DNA of 64,000 nt from Streptomyces macrolidinus (GTDB lineage Bacteria > Actinomycetota > Actinomycetes > Streptomycetales > Streptomycetaceae): positions 1 to 64,000 of the forward strand of contig NZ_JAMWMR010000016.1 of NCBI RefSeq assembly GCF_023887685.1. The letters are read 5' to 3'. Under the pieces are notes generated by a model. The model was not told the DNA's origin and did no database searches. It saw only the letters and a list, made by a program, of their open reading frames with translations. The position numbers and the translations under genes are program-made. This document shows, in pieces, positions 1 to 8,047 of the stretch. Every line of letters starts with the position of its first letter. The first letter of the stretch is position 1.

Positions 1-77
1 GAAACCGGCCGGAGACGGGGTATCAACATATCTGGCGTTGACTTTTGGCACACTGTTGAGTTCTCAAGGAACGGACG
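1..77 (-). other. 5' leader of a ribosomal RNA operon (16S gene lies beyond the left edge)
   Basis: Read on the minus strand, this stretch contains the element TTGAGAACTCAACAGTGTGC, followed by CCAAAAGTCAACGCCAG and ATATGTTGATACCCCGTC. This is the conserved pre-16S leader of Streptomyces rrn operons, which carries the antitermination and processing signals. Transcription runs toward position 1, so the 16S gene should begin just outside the window. The identification rests on recognising the leader; the rRNA itself is not present here. Confidence 0.85.
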
Positions 78-140
78 CTTCCTTCGTACTCACCCGAGAG
101 ACTCTCTCAGGCTTTCCTCCGGGCGCTTTCCCTTCGGTGT

Positions 141-240
141 TTCCGACTCTATCAGATCTTTCCGATCCGATTTCCTCGGTGCTTTCAAGGTTCCCGCTCT
201 CGCGTTTCCCTTTCCGGCGGATCCGACTTTATCAGAGATT
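141..240 (-). promoter_or_regulatory. tandem rrn promoters
   Basis: On the minus strand the motif TCTGATAAAGTCGGAT (221-236) and the near copy TCTGATAGAGTCGGAA (141-156) lie exactly 80 bases apart, upstream of the rRNA leader. Each contains a TAAAGT or TAGAGT -10-like hexamer of the kind seen in the multiple tandem promoters of Streptomyces rrn operons. The -35 elements are less clear. The repeated -10 context and the leader downstream support promoters P2/P3-type, but the exact start sites cannot be read. Confidence 0.6.
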
Positions 241-331
241 CTGAGTCGGAATTTCCACCCGCTGCGGTCGGTCCCTGGCACACGTCGGCGCCGGGGGCTT
301 CCCTGCTGGCGGAGCCGTAAACGTACTGGAA

Positions 332-363
332 CGGGGCGCCCCGATGCAAATCGAGGCGCCCCG
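332..363. terminator. hairpin terminator after rnj
   Basis: CGGGGCGCC (332-340) pairs perfectly with GGCGCCCCG (355-363). It lies 37 bases beyond the rnj stop codon and before the rrn promoters, so it should separate the two transcription units. Confidence 0.65.
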
Positions 364-399
364 CTCCGGCTGTGCCCGTGCTCGGTCGTTGACGGAACG

Positions 400-2085
400 T
401 CAGACCTCGACGACCACAGGCAGGATCATCGGCCTGCGCCGGTACGTGTCCGAGACCCACTTGCCCAGGGTCCGGCGCATGAGCTGCTGCAACTGGTGAG
501 GCTCGACGACCCCGTCCTGCGCCGACCTCTCCAGCACTTCCGTGACCTTGGGGAGCACGGCGGCGAAGGCCGAGTCGTCGATACCCGAGCCACGGGCCTG
601 GACATGGGGACCACCGGTGATCTTGCCCGTGGACGAGTCGACCACGACGAAGACCGAGATGATGCCCTCGTCACCGAGGATCTTGCGGTCCTTGAGCGCG
701 GGCTCGCCGACGTCACCGACCGAGAGGCCGTCGACGTACACGTACCCCGCCTGGACCTTGCCGGAGATCCTCGCCTTGCCCTCGACGAGGTCGACAGCGA
801 TGCCGTCCTCGGCGATGACGATCCGGTCGTGCGGCACCCCGGTCAGCGCGCCCAGCTCCGCGTTCGCCCGCAGATGGCGCCACTCGCCGTGGACCGGCAT
901 CAGGTTCCTGGGCCGGCAGATGTTGTAGAAGTACAGCAGCTCGCCCGCGGACGCGTGGCCCGAGACGTGCACCTTGGCGTTGCCCTTGTGCACGACGTTC
1001 GCGCCCCACCGCGTCAGGCCGTTGATCACGCGGTACACCGCGTTCTCGTTGCCCGGGATCAGCGAGGACGCCAGGATCACCGTGTCGCCCTCGACGATGC
1101 GGATCTGGTGGTCCCTGTTGGCCATGCGCGACAGGGCGGCCATCGGCTCGCCTTGGGAGCCCGTACAGACCAGGACCACCTCGTGGTCCGGCAGGTCGTC
1201 CAGCGTCCGTACGTCCACGACCAGGCCCGGCGGGACCTTCAGATAGCCCAGGTCCCGCGCGATGCCCATGTTGCGGACCATCGAGCGGCCGACGAAGGCC
1301 ACCCGGCGGCCGTACTCGTGCGCCGCGTCCAGGATCTGCTGGATCCGGTGGACATGGCTGGCGAAGCTCGCCACGATGATCCGCTTGCGGGCACCCGCGA
1401 ACACCTGGCGCAGGACGTTGGAGATGTCGCGCTCGTGCGGGGTGAACCCGGGGACCTCGGCGTTGGTCGAGTCGGTGAGGAGGAGGTCGATGCCCTCCTC
1501 GCTCAGCCGGGCGAACGCGTGCAGGTCCGTCAGGCGGTTGTCCAGCGGCAACTGGTCCATCTTGAAGTCGCCGGTGTGGACCACCATGCCCGCGGGGGTG
1601 CGGATGGCGACCGCGAGGGCGTCCGGGATGGAGTGGTTGACCGCGATGAACTCGCAGTCGAAGGGCCCGACGCGCTCGCGCCGCCCCTCGGCCACCTCCA
1701 GGGTGTACGGACGGATGCGGTGCTCCTGGAGCTTCGCCTCGATCAGCGCGAGGGTCAGCTTGGAACCGATCAGCGGGATGTCGGGCTTCTCCCGCAGCAG
1801 GAACGGAACGGCGCCGATGTGGTCCTCGTGCCCGTGCGTGAGGACGATGCCCTCGATGTCGTCGAGACGGTCACGGATGGACGAGAAGTCCGGCAGGATC
1901 AGGTCGACTCCGGGCTGCTCCTCCTCGGGGAAGAGCACTCCGCAGTCAACGATCAGCAGACGGCCGCCGTACTCGAAGACCGTCATGTTCCGGCCGATCT
2001 CCCCCAGGCCGCCGAGCGGGGTGACCCTCAGGCCGCCTTCGGGGAGCTTCGGCGGCGGGCCGAGTTCAGGATGCGGATGACTCAA
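400..2085 (-). CDS. rnj: ribonuclease J
   Basis: This encodes a 561-residue metallo-beta-lactamase/beta-CASP ribonuclease with 5'-3' exonuclease and endonuclease activity, which matures rRNA and degrades mRNA in the cytoplasm. The zinc-binding motif HGHEDH is at residues 84-89. The beta-CASP part follows, and the C-terminal segment ends in ILPVVVEV. An in-frame ATG lies upstream at 2178. I chose TTG at 2085 instead because it has the Shine-Dalgarno GGAGAG just before it and gives the usual Streptomyces length, starting LSHPHPELG. It lies downstream of dapA and thyX on the same strand, an order conserved in streptomycetes, and a hairpin follows it. Confidence is high. Confidence 0.96.
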   Translation of the reverse strand: MSHPHPELGPPPKLPEGGLRVTPLGGLGEIGRNMTVFEYGGRLLIVDCGVLFPEEEQPGVDLILPDFSSIRDRLDDIEGIVLTHGHEDHIGAVPFLLREKPDIPLIGSKLTLALIEAKLQEHRIRPYTLEVAEGRRERVGPFDCEFIAVNHSIPDALAVAIRTPAGMVVHTGDFKMDQLPLDNRLTDLHAFARLSEEGIDLLLTDSTNAEVPGFTPHERDISNVLRQVFAGARKRIIVASFASHVHRIQQILDAAHEYGRRVAFVGRSMVRNMGIARDLGYLKVPPGLVVDVRTLDDLPDHEVVLVCTGSQGEPMAALSRMANRDHQIRIVEGDTVILASSLIPGNENAVYRVINGLTRWGANVVHKGNAKVHVSGHASAGELLYFYNICRPRNLMPVHGEWRHLRANAELGALTGVPHDRIVIAEDGIAVDLVEGKARISGKVQAGYVYVDGLSVGDVGEPALKDRKILGDEGIISVFVVVDSSTGKITGGPHVQARGSGIDDSAFAAVLPKVTEVLERSAQDGVVEPHQLQQLMRRTLGKWVSDTYRRRPMILPVVVEV

Positions 2086-2212
2086 AAGACTCTCCTCACG
2101 ATGCGCGCCACGTACCTGTAGGGCACGCGGCGCGCATGACGTTCGTGCAAATGCAGTTGTCGTGTGGCGTGCAGGCACCTGTTGTCCTGCCTATTCAGTT
2201 GTGAAGTCTGTG

Positions 2213-3112
2213 TCAGAGCTGTACCCCGCCGGCCGCAAGATCGATCTTGAGCTGGGCGGTCTCCTCAGGGGAGAGCTCGACCATGGGTGAGCGCAGCGGA
2301 CCGGCCGGCAGGCCCTGGAGGGCGAGGGCGGCCTTGGTGGTCATGACGCCCTGGGTGCGGAACATGCCGGTGAACACCGGGAGCAGCCGCTGGTGGATCT
2401 CCAGCGCCTTGTGGACGTCGCCGCCCGTGTAGGCCTCGGCCATGGCGCGCAGCTCGGGCGTGACGACATGGCCGACGACCGAGACGAAGCCGACCGCGCC
2501 CACGGAGAGCAGCGGCAGGTTGAGCATGTCGTCGCCGGAGTACCAGGCGAGGCCGGACTGGGCGATGGCCCAGCTCGCGCGGCCGAGGTCGCCCTTGGCG
2601 TCCTTGTTGGCCACGATCCGCGGGTGCTCCGCGAGGCGGACGATGGTCTCGGTGTTGATCGGGACACCGCTGCGGCCCGGGATGTCGTAGAGCATGACCG
2701 GCAGGTCGGTGGCGTCGGCGATGGCCGTGAAGTGCCGGTGGAGGCCCTCCTGGGAGGGCTTGTTGTAGTACGGCGTGACGGTCAGCAGGCCATGGGCTCC
2801 GGCCTGCTCGGCCGCGCGCGCCAGTTCGACGCTGTGGCGGGTGTCGTTCGTGCCGACCCCGGCCACGATGTGGGCGCGGTCGCCGACCGCTTCCAGTACG
2901 GCTCGTACGAGATCCGATTTCTCCGTGTCGCTGGTGGTCGGGGACTCACCGGTGGTGCCGTTGAGGATCAGGCCGTCATTGCCTGCGTCCACCAGGTGGG
3001 TGGCGAGCCGCTGGGCGCCGTCGAGGTCGAGTGCGCCGTCCGCCGTGAAGGGCGTGACCATGGCGGTGAGGATCCGCCCGAAGGGGATCTGCGGAGTGGA
3101 GGTCGGAGCCAT
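2213..3112 (-). CDS. dapA: 4-hydroxy-tetrahydrodipicolinate synthase
   Basis: DapA condenses pyruvate with aspartate semialdehyde, the first step specific to lysine and diaminopimelate synthesis. The protein has 299 residues and an aldolase-type TIM barrel. The pyruvate-binding GTTGES motif is at 52-57, the catalytic tyrosine lies in LYDIPGR around 142, and the Schiff-base lysine is K170 in ANKDAKGD. A longer in-frame reading exists to 3193. The ATG at 3112 gives the family length and the typical MAPTSTP beginning, though its ribosome-binding site is weak. dapB lies 3 kb away, so two lysine-pathway genes share this neighbourhood without being adjacent. Confidence 0.95.
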   Translation of the reverse strand: MAPTSTPQIPFGRILTAMVTPFTADGALDLDGAQRLATHLVDAGNDGLILNGTTGESPTTSDTEKSDLVRAVLEAVGDRAHIVAGVGTNDTRHSVELARAAEQAGAHGLLTVTPYYNKPSQEGLHRHFTAIADATDLPVMLYDIPGRSGVPINTETIVRLAEHPRIVANKDAKGDLGRASWAIAQSGLAWYSGDDMLNLPLLSVGAVGFVSVVGHVVTPELRAMAEAYTGGDVHKALEIHQRLLPVFTGMFRTQGVMTTKAALALQGLPAGPLRSPMVELSPEETAQLKIDLAAGGVQL

Positions 3113-3185
3113 GGGTAACACGCTACTCGTTGCCCGGGGTGCGGTCTTCCCTCGGGGGGCGGGATAAGTCCTGACAAAGGTGGAG

Positions 3186-3223
3186 CCCGGCACTGCCTGC
3201 TCGGGGGTTCAAGCAGTGCCGGG
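3186..3223. terminator. hairpin between thyX and dapA
   Basis: CCCGGCACTGC (3186-3196) and GCAGTGCCGGG (3213-3223) form a perfect 11-bp stem about 100 bases past the thyX stop. It probably ends thyX transcription before dapA. Confidence 0.6.
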
Positions 3224-3320
3224 TCCGTTCGATCAGGCTAGATGAACTTCGGGAAATGCCGCAATACGGACACTTCGCTCGGCTCATCGCGCATGCGCAC
3301 CGGCGGGGTGCGGGTGAGCG

Positions 3321-4061
3321 CTACGGCGCCACTCGGCCGTTGGCGTTGAAGGCGGCGTACGTGAGCGGCATGAGCTGGGCCCACTCCGCCTCCATCTTCT
3401 CGCCGACCATCTCGATCTCCCGCTGTGGGAAGGACGGGACCTTCGCCAGCTCGTGCTGGGTGCGCAGGCCGAGGAAGTGCATCAGCGAGCGGGCGTTGCA
3501 GGTCGCGTACATCGACGAGAACAGACCGACCGGCAGGACCGAACGGGCGACCTCGCGGGCGACACCGGCGGCGAGCATCTCCTGGTACGCCTCGTAGGCG
3601 TGGACGTACGCGTCCTCCATGACGCGGCCCGTCAGCTCCTGCTGCGCCTGGCTGCCCTCGACGAAGCGGTACTTGCCGGGGCGCCCCTCCTGGACGAGCT
3701 TGCGGGACGCGTCGGGGACGTAGAAGACCGGCTCAAGCTCGCGGTACCGGCCCGACTCCTCGTTGTACGACCAGCCCACGCGGTGCCGCATGAACTCGCG
3801 GAAGACGAAGATCGGGGCGCTGATGAAGAAGGTCATCGAGTTGTGCTCGAAGGGGCTGCCGTGCCGGTCGCGCATCAGGTAGTTGATCAGGCCCTTGGAG
3901 CGCTCCGGGTCCTTCTTCAGCTCGTCCAGGGACTGCTCGCCGGCCGTGGAGACGCGGGCGGCCCACAGCACGTCGGAGTCGGCCGCGCTGTGCTTGACCA
4001 GTTCGACGGTGACATCGCTGCGGAAGCTGGGTTTCAGGTCGTCGGCGGGGGTGTCGGTCAC
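3321..4061 (-). CDS. thyX: flavin-dependent thymidylate synthase ThyX
   Basis: ThyX methylates dUMP to dTMP using methylenetetrahydrofolate as carbon donor and reduced FAD as hydride carrier. It is unrelated to ThyA. The signature appears as RHRVGWSYNEESGRY (92-106), with the RHR triplet and the conserved serine at 103. From GTG 4061 the protein has 246 residues, the length I recall for Streptomyces, and AAGGA lies upstream. Two ATG codons a few codons further out (4085, 4082) lack a good ribosome-binding site. It is transcribed leftward toward dapA, with a hairpin between the two genes. Confidence 0.95.
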   Translation of the reverse strand: MTDTPADDLKPSFRSDVTVELVKHSAADSDVLWAARVSTAGEQSLDELKKDPERSKGLINYLMRDRHGSPFEHNSMTFFISAPIFVFREFMRHRVGWSYNEESGRYRELEPVFYVPDASRKLVQEGRPGKYRFVEGSQAQQELTGRVMEDAYVHAYEAYQEMLAAGVAREVARSVLPVGLFSSMYATCNARSLMHFLGLRTQHELAKVPSFPQREIEMVGEKMEAEWAQLMPLTYAAFNANGRVAP

Positions 4062-4310
4062 GGCGTAGGGGGTCCTTCCCATCACATGCTCGGGCGGCGC
4101 CCACTCTACGGCCCGGCACCGACAACGGGGCGTTCGGTACCGGGCCGCTACATTCGTCCCCGAAGTTCAGCGAATTCGGCGAAACAGGGCACCTTCCGCC
4201 CCGATCGTTCGTCTGTCCCGGTGACGGCGGATTGTTCGTGTCACCCGGTTGTCACCGGCCTGCCCGGTCCCTCCGGGTCCGCCCGTCGCCGCCCGTCGTC
4301 CACGTCTGTT

Positions 4311-4378
4311 CCGAGTCCGTTCGTCCATGTGCGTTCCGAGTCCATCGTCCCTCCGAGTCCATCGTCCCTCCGAGTCCA
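4311..4378. repeat. 17-bp tandem repeat in a leader region
   Basis: CCGAGTCCATCGTCCCT is present twice without a gap (4336-4352, 4353-4369), followed by a 9-base partial copy (4370-4378) and preceded by a degenerate copy at 4311-4327. The array ends directly at the AAGGAG ribosome-binding site of the next gene, so it lies in that gene's leader or promoter. Confidence 0.8.
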
Positions 4379-4395
4379 AAGGAGAAGCGCTTCCC

Positions 4396-4632
4396 ATGTC
4401 CCGTCGGCGCGAGCCCGTACCGTTCGCCTTCCTCGCCGAGGCCGACTCTTTCCGCAGCAATGTCACTCCGCCGCCTCGCGAGCGTGTGTCCGCAGGTCAG
4501 CGGGTTGCGCGCTGGCTGCTCGGGCTGACCGTCGTCGGGGGGCTCGTGGGCGCCGTGATCATCGGCATGCCCGCCATGTCGCAGCATTCGCCCGCCGAGA
4601 TCCAGCATTCCGAGGCCTCCGACGGGCGCTGA
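4396..4632 (+). CDS. small single-pass membrane protein, function unknown
   Basis: This is a 78-residue protein with a basic N-terminus (MSRRREPVPF), a charged stretch, one hydrophobic segment at about residues 40-60 (LLGLTVVGGLVGAVIIGM) and a short polar tail. The ATG is preceded at good distance by AAGGAG. It diverges from thyX and sits in front of another membrane-protein gene. I recognise no domain. The clear ribosome-binding site and the conserved syntenic position support a real gene. The topology is probably N-terminus inside. Confidence 0.75.
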   Translation: MSRRREPVPFAFLAEADSFRSNVTPPPRERVSAGQRVARWLLGLTVVGGLVGAVIIGMPAMSQHSPAEIQHSEASDGR

Positions 4633-4720
4633 GCCCGCCGGGGACCCCCGAGGGTGGTGAGCGGGGTCATGGCTCGATAGCCTCACCGGGCACCCCCCGT
4701 GGACCGAGTGAGGATCAGTC

Positions 4721-5278
4721 GTGCCCCTGCCCTTCCTGACGGCCGACCGTACTTTCGAGCAGGGAGCGGACGATCAGCCGCTGCCCGCCGACGACCACGA
4801 GCGCTGGCGGCGCCCCTACCGGCCCGGCCCCTGGCGCGTGAGCGCGGCGGCGGTCCTGCTCATGCTCTCGTCGTACGTGCTCTTCGCGGCCCTCGTCATC
4901 GCGATGACCGGCACGCCGTCCGGCGCCTTCACGGTGCTCGGCATAGCCCTGGTCGTCCTCGCCGGTGCGCTGCGGATGCTGCGCATGGGCGTCTGGGTGA
5001 GCGCGCACGGGCTGCGCCGGGTGGGCTTCTTCCTCACGCGGACCACGCCCTGGCAGAAGGCCGCCGCGGTCCGGACCGTCCAGCAACCGGTGCGCTGGCT
5101 CGGGCTGCCGCGCACGGTGCAGGGACAGGCGCTCGTCCTCGTCCACAAGGGCCGTACGCCCGGTGCCACGGGACCGCTGCTCACCACGCACGACGCCGAC
5201 TTCCTCGCCCGTCCGCAGGCCTTCGACCGGGCGGCCGACGGACTCGAGGCCTGGGCCGCGGAGTACAGCCGGGGCTGA
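4721..5278 (+). CDS. membrane protein with PH-like domain
   Basis: This 185-residue protein has two hydrophobic segments (about 43-63 and 70-85). They are followed by a region resembling the bacterial PH-like domain (WVSAHGLRRVGFF onward), which is often found in small actinobacterial membrane proteins. It starts at GTG 4721. Its function is unknown. It lies 88 bases after the preceding small membrane protein and may be co-transcribed with it. Just past its stop is a perfect 56-bp palindrome shared with the convergent gene. The domain assignment is moderate and the coding call is strong. Confidence 0.8.
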   Translation: MPLPFLTADRTFEQGADDQPLPADDHERWRRPYRPGPWRVSAAAVLLMLSSYVLFAALVIAMTGTPSGAFTVLGIALVVLAGALRMLRMGVWVSAHGLRRVGFFLTRTTPWQKAAAVRTVQQPVRWLGLPRTVQGQALVLVHKGRTPGATGPLLTTHDADFLARPQAFDRAADGLEAWAAEYSRG

Positions 5279-5290
5279 GCCCGTACGACC

Positions 5291-5346
5291 GTATGACGAA
5301 GGGGCTGTCCCGCACTCGCGAGTGCGGGACAGCCCCTTCGTCATAC
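5291..5346. terminator. perfect 56-bp palindrome, bidirectional terminator
   Basis: Each arm is 28 bases with no unpaired centre: GTATGACGAAGGGGCTGTCC begins the left arm and its exact complement ends the right arm at 5346. It lies between two convergent genes (stops at 5278 and 5372). In RNA it would fold the same way from either strand. Confidence 0.85.
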
Positions 5347-5371
5347 AGGCTCGATACAGGCTCGGCGGCGG

Positions 5372-5836
5372 TCAGGACGTGGCCGTCGGGGCGTCCGTCC
5401 TGGCGTCGTGCAGGGCGATCGCCCGCTGCATCGCCTTGCGGGCGCGCGGTGTGTCCCGCGCGTCGTGGTAGGCGACCGCCAGCCGGAACCAACTGCGCCA
5501 GTCGTCCGGGGCGTCCTCGGTCTCCGCCTTGCGCCGGGCGAAGACCTCGTCGGCCGAGTCGCGGTCGATACGGCCGCTCGGGGAACGCCTCAACTCGTCC
5601 ACGGGCAGCCCGCCCTCGGCGTCCAGCTCGGCGGCCAGCCGGTTGGCCCTGCGGACGAACTGCGTGTTCTTCCACAGGAACCACACGCCGATGACCGGCA
5701 GGATCAGCACCGCGACGCCGAAGGTGACCGTGACCACGGTGCCGTGCTGGATCAGGAACACGCCACGGCTGCCGACCAGGACGAAGTAGACGACCAGGAC
5801 GGCGGCCGTGACGGCATAGGTGATCTTCGCGCCCAT
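5372..5836 (-). CDS. membrane protein with C-terminal TPR-like region
   Basis: A 154-residue protein with two transmembrane helices (about 5-27 and 36-56), then a soluble segment. The segment includes RSWFRLAVAYHDARDTPRAR and a following helix typical of tetratricopeptide repeats, so it may bind other proteins. It is encoded 5 bases downstream of dapB on the same strand and is probably translated from the dapB message. Its function is unknown; the same gene commonly follows dapB in streptomycetes. Confidence 0.8.
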   Translation of the reverse strand: MGAKITYAVTAAVLVVYFVLVGSRGVFLIQHGTVVTVTFGVAVLILPVIGVWFLWKNTQFVRRANRLAAELDAEGGLPVDELRRSPSGRIDRDSADEVFARRKAETEDAPDDWRSWFRLAVAYHDARDTPRARKAMQRAIALHDARTDAPTATS

Positions 5837-5841
5837 CGTGG

Positions 5842-6594
5842 CTACTTCAGGTCCAGGAAGTGTTCGAGACCGAAGGTCAGGCCCGGGGTGGACACGACGC
5901 GACGGGCGCCGAGCAGGATGCCCGGCATGAAGCTGCTGTGGTGCAGGGAGTCATGGCGGATGGTGAGGGTCTCGCCCTCGCCGCCGAGCAACACCTCCTG
6001 GTGGGCGAGCAGCCCGCGCAGCCGGACCGCGTGCACCGGGACGCCGTCGACGTCCGCCCCGCGGGCGCCGTCCAGCGCCGTCACCGTGGCGTCGGGCTGC
6101 GCCGCGCTGCCCGCCCTGCGGCGCGCGTCGGCGATGAGCTGGGCCGTGCGCGTGGCCGTACCGCTGGGGGCGTCCACCTTGTTCGGGTGATGCAGCTCGA
6201 TCACCTCGACGGACTCGAAGTACGGGGCCGCCACCTCGGCGAACTTCATGGTCAGCACGGCGCCGATGGAGAAGTTCGGCGCGATGAGGACGCCGGTCTC
6301 CGGGGACTGCGCGAGCCGGCCCTGAAGCTGCGCCAGGCGCTCCTCGGTCCAGCCGGTCGTGCCGACCACGGCGTGGATGCCGTGCCGTACACAGAAGTCG
6401 AGGTTGCCCATCACCGAGGCCGGGGTGGTCAGCTCGACCGCCACCTCGGCCTCGGACTCGACCAGCGTCTCCAGCTTGTCGCCCCGGCCGAGGGCGGCGA
6501 CCAGCTCCATGTCCTCGGCGGCCTCGACGGCCCGTACCGCCTCCGAACCGATCCGGCCCCGGGCTCCGAGGACCGCCACGCGCAGCTTGCTCAT
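5842..6594 (-). CDS. dapB: 4-hydroxy-tetrahydrodipicolinate reductase
   Basis: DapB reduces the DapA product with NAD(P)H in the lysine/diaminopimelate pathway. The 250-residue protein opens with the dinucleotide-binding motif GARGRIG (10-16). The catalytic segment is ELHHPNKVDAPSGTA, with the catalytic histidine near 135 and lysine 139. The length fits the family. A membrane TPR gene follows 5 bases later, and the M16 peptidase gene ends 73 bases upstream, so dapB may belong to the rpsO-pnp-peptidase transcript or have its own promoter in that gap. Confidence 0.96.
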   Translation of the reverse strand: MSKLRVAVLGARGRIGSEAVRAVEAAEDMELVAALGRGDKLETLVESEAEVAVELTTPASVMGNLDFCVRHGIHAVVGTTGWTEERLAQLQGRLAQSPETGVLIAPNFSIGAVLTMKFAEVAAPYFESVEVIELHHPNKVDAPSGTATRTAQLIADARRRAGSAAQPDATVTALDGARGADVDGVPVHAVRLRGLLAHQEVLLGGEGETLTIRHDSLHHSSFMPGILLGARRVVSTPGLTFGLEHFLDLK

Positions 6595-6667
6595 GTTCCT
6601 TGATTCCTTGATCGACGTACGGACTGTCGAGGACGTGCGGATGTCGAGACGTACAGACTGTCGACGG

Positions 6668-8047
6668 CTAGGCGACCACTTCGTGCAGCCGGGAGGCCTG
6701 CTTGTCCTTGAGCGGGCCGATGACCGAGAGGGACGGCCGCTGACCCAGGATCTCGCGGGCCACGGACCGGACGTCGTCCGGGGTGACCTCGGCTATCCGC
6801 GCCAGCATGTCATCGACCGACATCTGGTCGCCCCAGCACAGCTCACTCTTGCCGATGCGGTTCATCAGCGCACCCGTGTCCTCGAGCCCGAGCACGGTCG
6901 AGCCCTTGAGCTGGCCGATGGCACGCGCGATCTCGTCGTCCGACAGACCGTGCTCCGCGACATGGTCCAGCTCGTCGCGGCAGATCCTGAGGACGTCGTG
7001 CACCTGGCTGGGACGGCAGCCCGCGTACACACCGAAGAGGCCGCAGTCGGCGAAGCCCGAGGTGTACGAGTACACGCTGTACGCCAGGCCGCGCTTCTCC
7101 CGGACCTCCTGGAAGAGGCGGGAGGACATGCCGCCGCCGAGGGCGGTGTTGAGGACGCCCAGCGCCCAGCGGCGCTCGTCGGTCCGGGCCAGGCTCGGCA
7201 TCCCGAGGACGACATGCGCCTGCTCGGTCTTGCGGCCCAGCAGTTCCACGCGCCCGGCGGTGCGGATGGCGCGTCGGCCCACCCGCGGCTCGATCGGCGT
7301 CGCGTCGAGCCGCTTGAAGGCACCGGCCCGCTCGAAGGCGGCCCGCACCTGGCGTACGACCTTGTGGTGGTCGACGTTGCCCGCGCAGGCGACCACCAGA
7401 TGCGTGGGGTCGTAGTGCTTGCGGTAGAAGCGGCGGATGCGGTCGGCGCTCAGCGCGTTGACCGTGTCGACCGTGCCGAGGACCGGGCGGCCCAGCGGGG
7501 TGTCGCCGAGCATCGTGTGTGCGAACAGGTCGTGCACGCAGTCGCCCGGGTCGTCCTCAGTCATCGCGATCTCTTCGAGGATCGCGCCGCGCTCGACGTC
7601 GACGTCCTCTTCGCGGATGAGCGAGCCCGTGAGCATGTCGCAGACGACGTCGATGGCCAGCGGCAGATCGGTGTCGAGCACGCGCGCGTAGTAGCACGTG
7701 TACTCCTTGGCCGTGAACGCGTTCATCTCGCCGCCGACCGCGTCGATCGCGGCGGAGATGTCCAGCGCGCTGCGCCGTTCCGTGCCCTTGAAGAGCAGGT
7801 GCTCCAGGTAGTGCGTGGCGCCGTTCAGCGAGGGCGTCTCGTCGCGCGAGCCGACATGCGCCCAGATACCGAACGTGGCGGAGCGTACGGACGGCAGGGT
7901 CTCGGTGACGATGCGCAGACCACCCGGAAGGGTCGTCTTACGGACCGTGCCGATGCCGTTCGCGCCCTTGATGAGGGTTTGGGTACGGGCGACGGCCCGC
8001 GCCTCCGAAGAGGTGCGGGCCGTCGCCTTGAAGCCACGGGACGTCAC
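6668..8047 (-). CDS. M16 family zinc metalloprotease
   Basis: A 459-residue pitrilysin-type peptidase. The inverted zinc motif HYLEH is at 79-83 and the further glutamate ligand lies in the ERGAILEEIAM region. It resembles the mitochondrial processing peptidase and B. subtilis YmxG/MlpA, which lies next to pnp in many Gram-positive bacteria. The GTG start overlaps the pnp stop by four bases (GTGA), so translation is coupled to pnp. Its physiological substrate is not known. The N-terminal ~30 residues are poorly conserved in type, so an internal start is possible. Confidence 0.92.
   Translation of the reverse strand: MTSRGFKATARTSSEARAVARTQTLIKGANGIGTVRKTTLPGGLRIVTETLPSVRSATFGIWAHVGSRDETPSLNGATHYLEHLLFKGTERRSALDISAAIDAVGGEMNAFTAKEYTCYYARVLDTDLPLAIDVVCDMLTGSLIREEDVDVERGAILEEIAMTEDDPGDCVHDLFAHTMLGDTPLGRPVLGTVDTVNALSADRIRRFYRKHYDPTHLVVACAGNVDHHKVVRQVRAAFERAGAFKRLDATPIEPRVGRRAIRTAGRVELLGRKTEQAHVVLGMPSLARTDERRWALGVLNTALGGGMSSRLFQEVREKRGLAYSVYSYTSGFADCGLFGVYAGCRPSQVHDVLRICRDELDHVAEHGLSDDEIARAIGQLKGSTVLGLEDTGALMNRIGKSELCWGDQMSVDDMLARIAEVTPDDVRSVAREILGQRPSLSVIGPLKDKQASRLHEVVA

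Noticed and set aside
38..244. Open frame MTFGTLLSSQGTD... on the plus strand
   Set aside because: It lies antisense to the rRNA leader and its promoters. This is a well-known spurious frame annotated at many Streptomyces rrn operons.
496..2121. 541-codon open frame antisense to rnj
   Set aside because: Antisense frames stay open by chance in high-GC DNA. The protein is aspartate/arginine/valine-rich with no domain, while the other strand encodes a complete RNase J.
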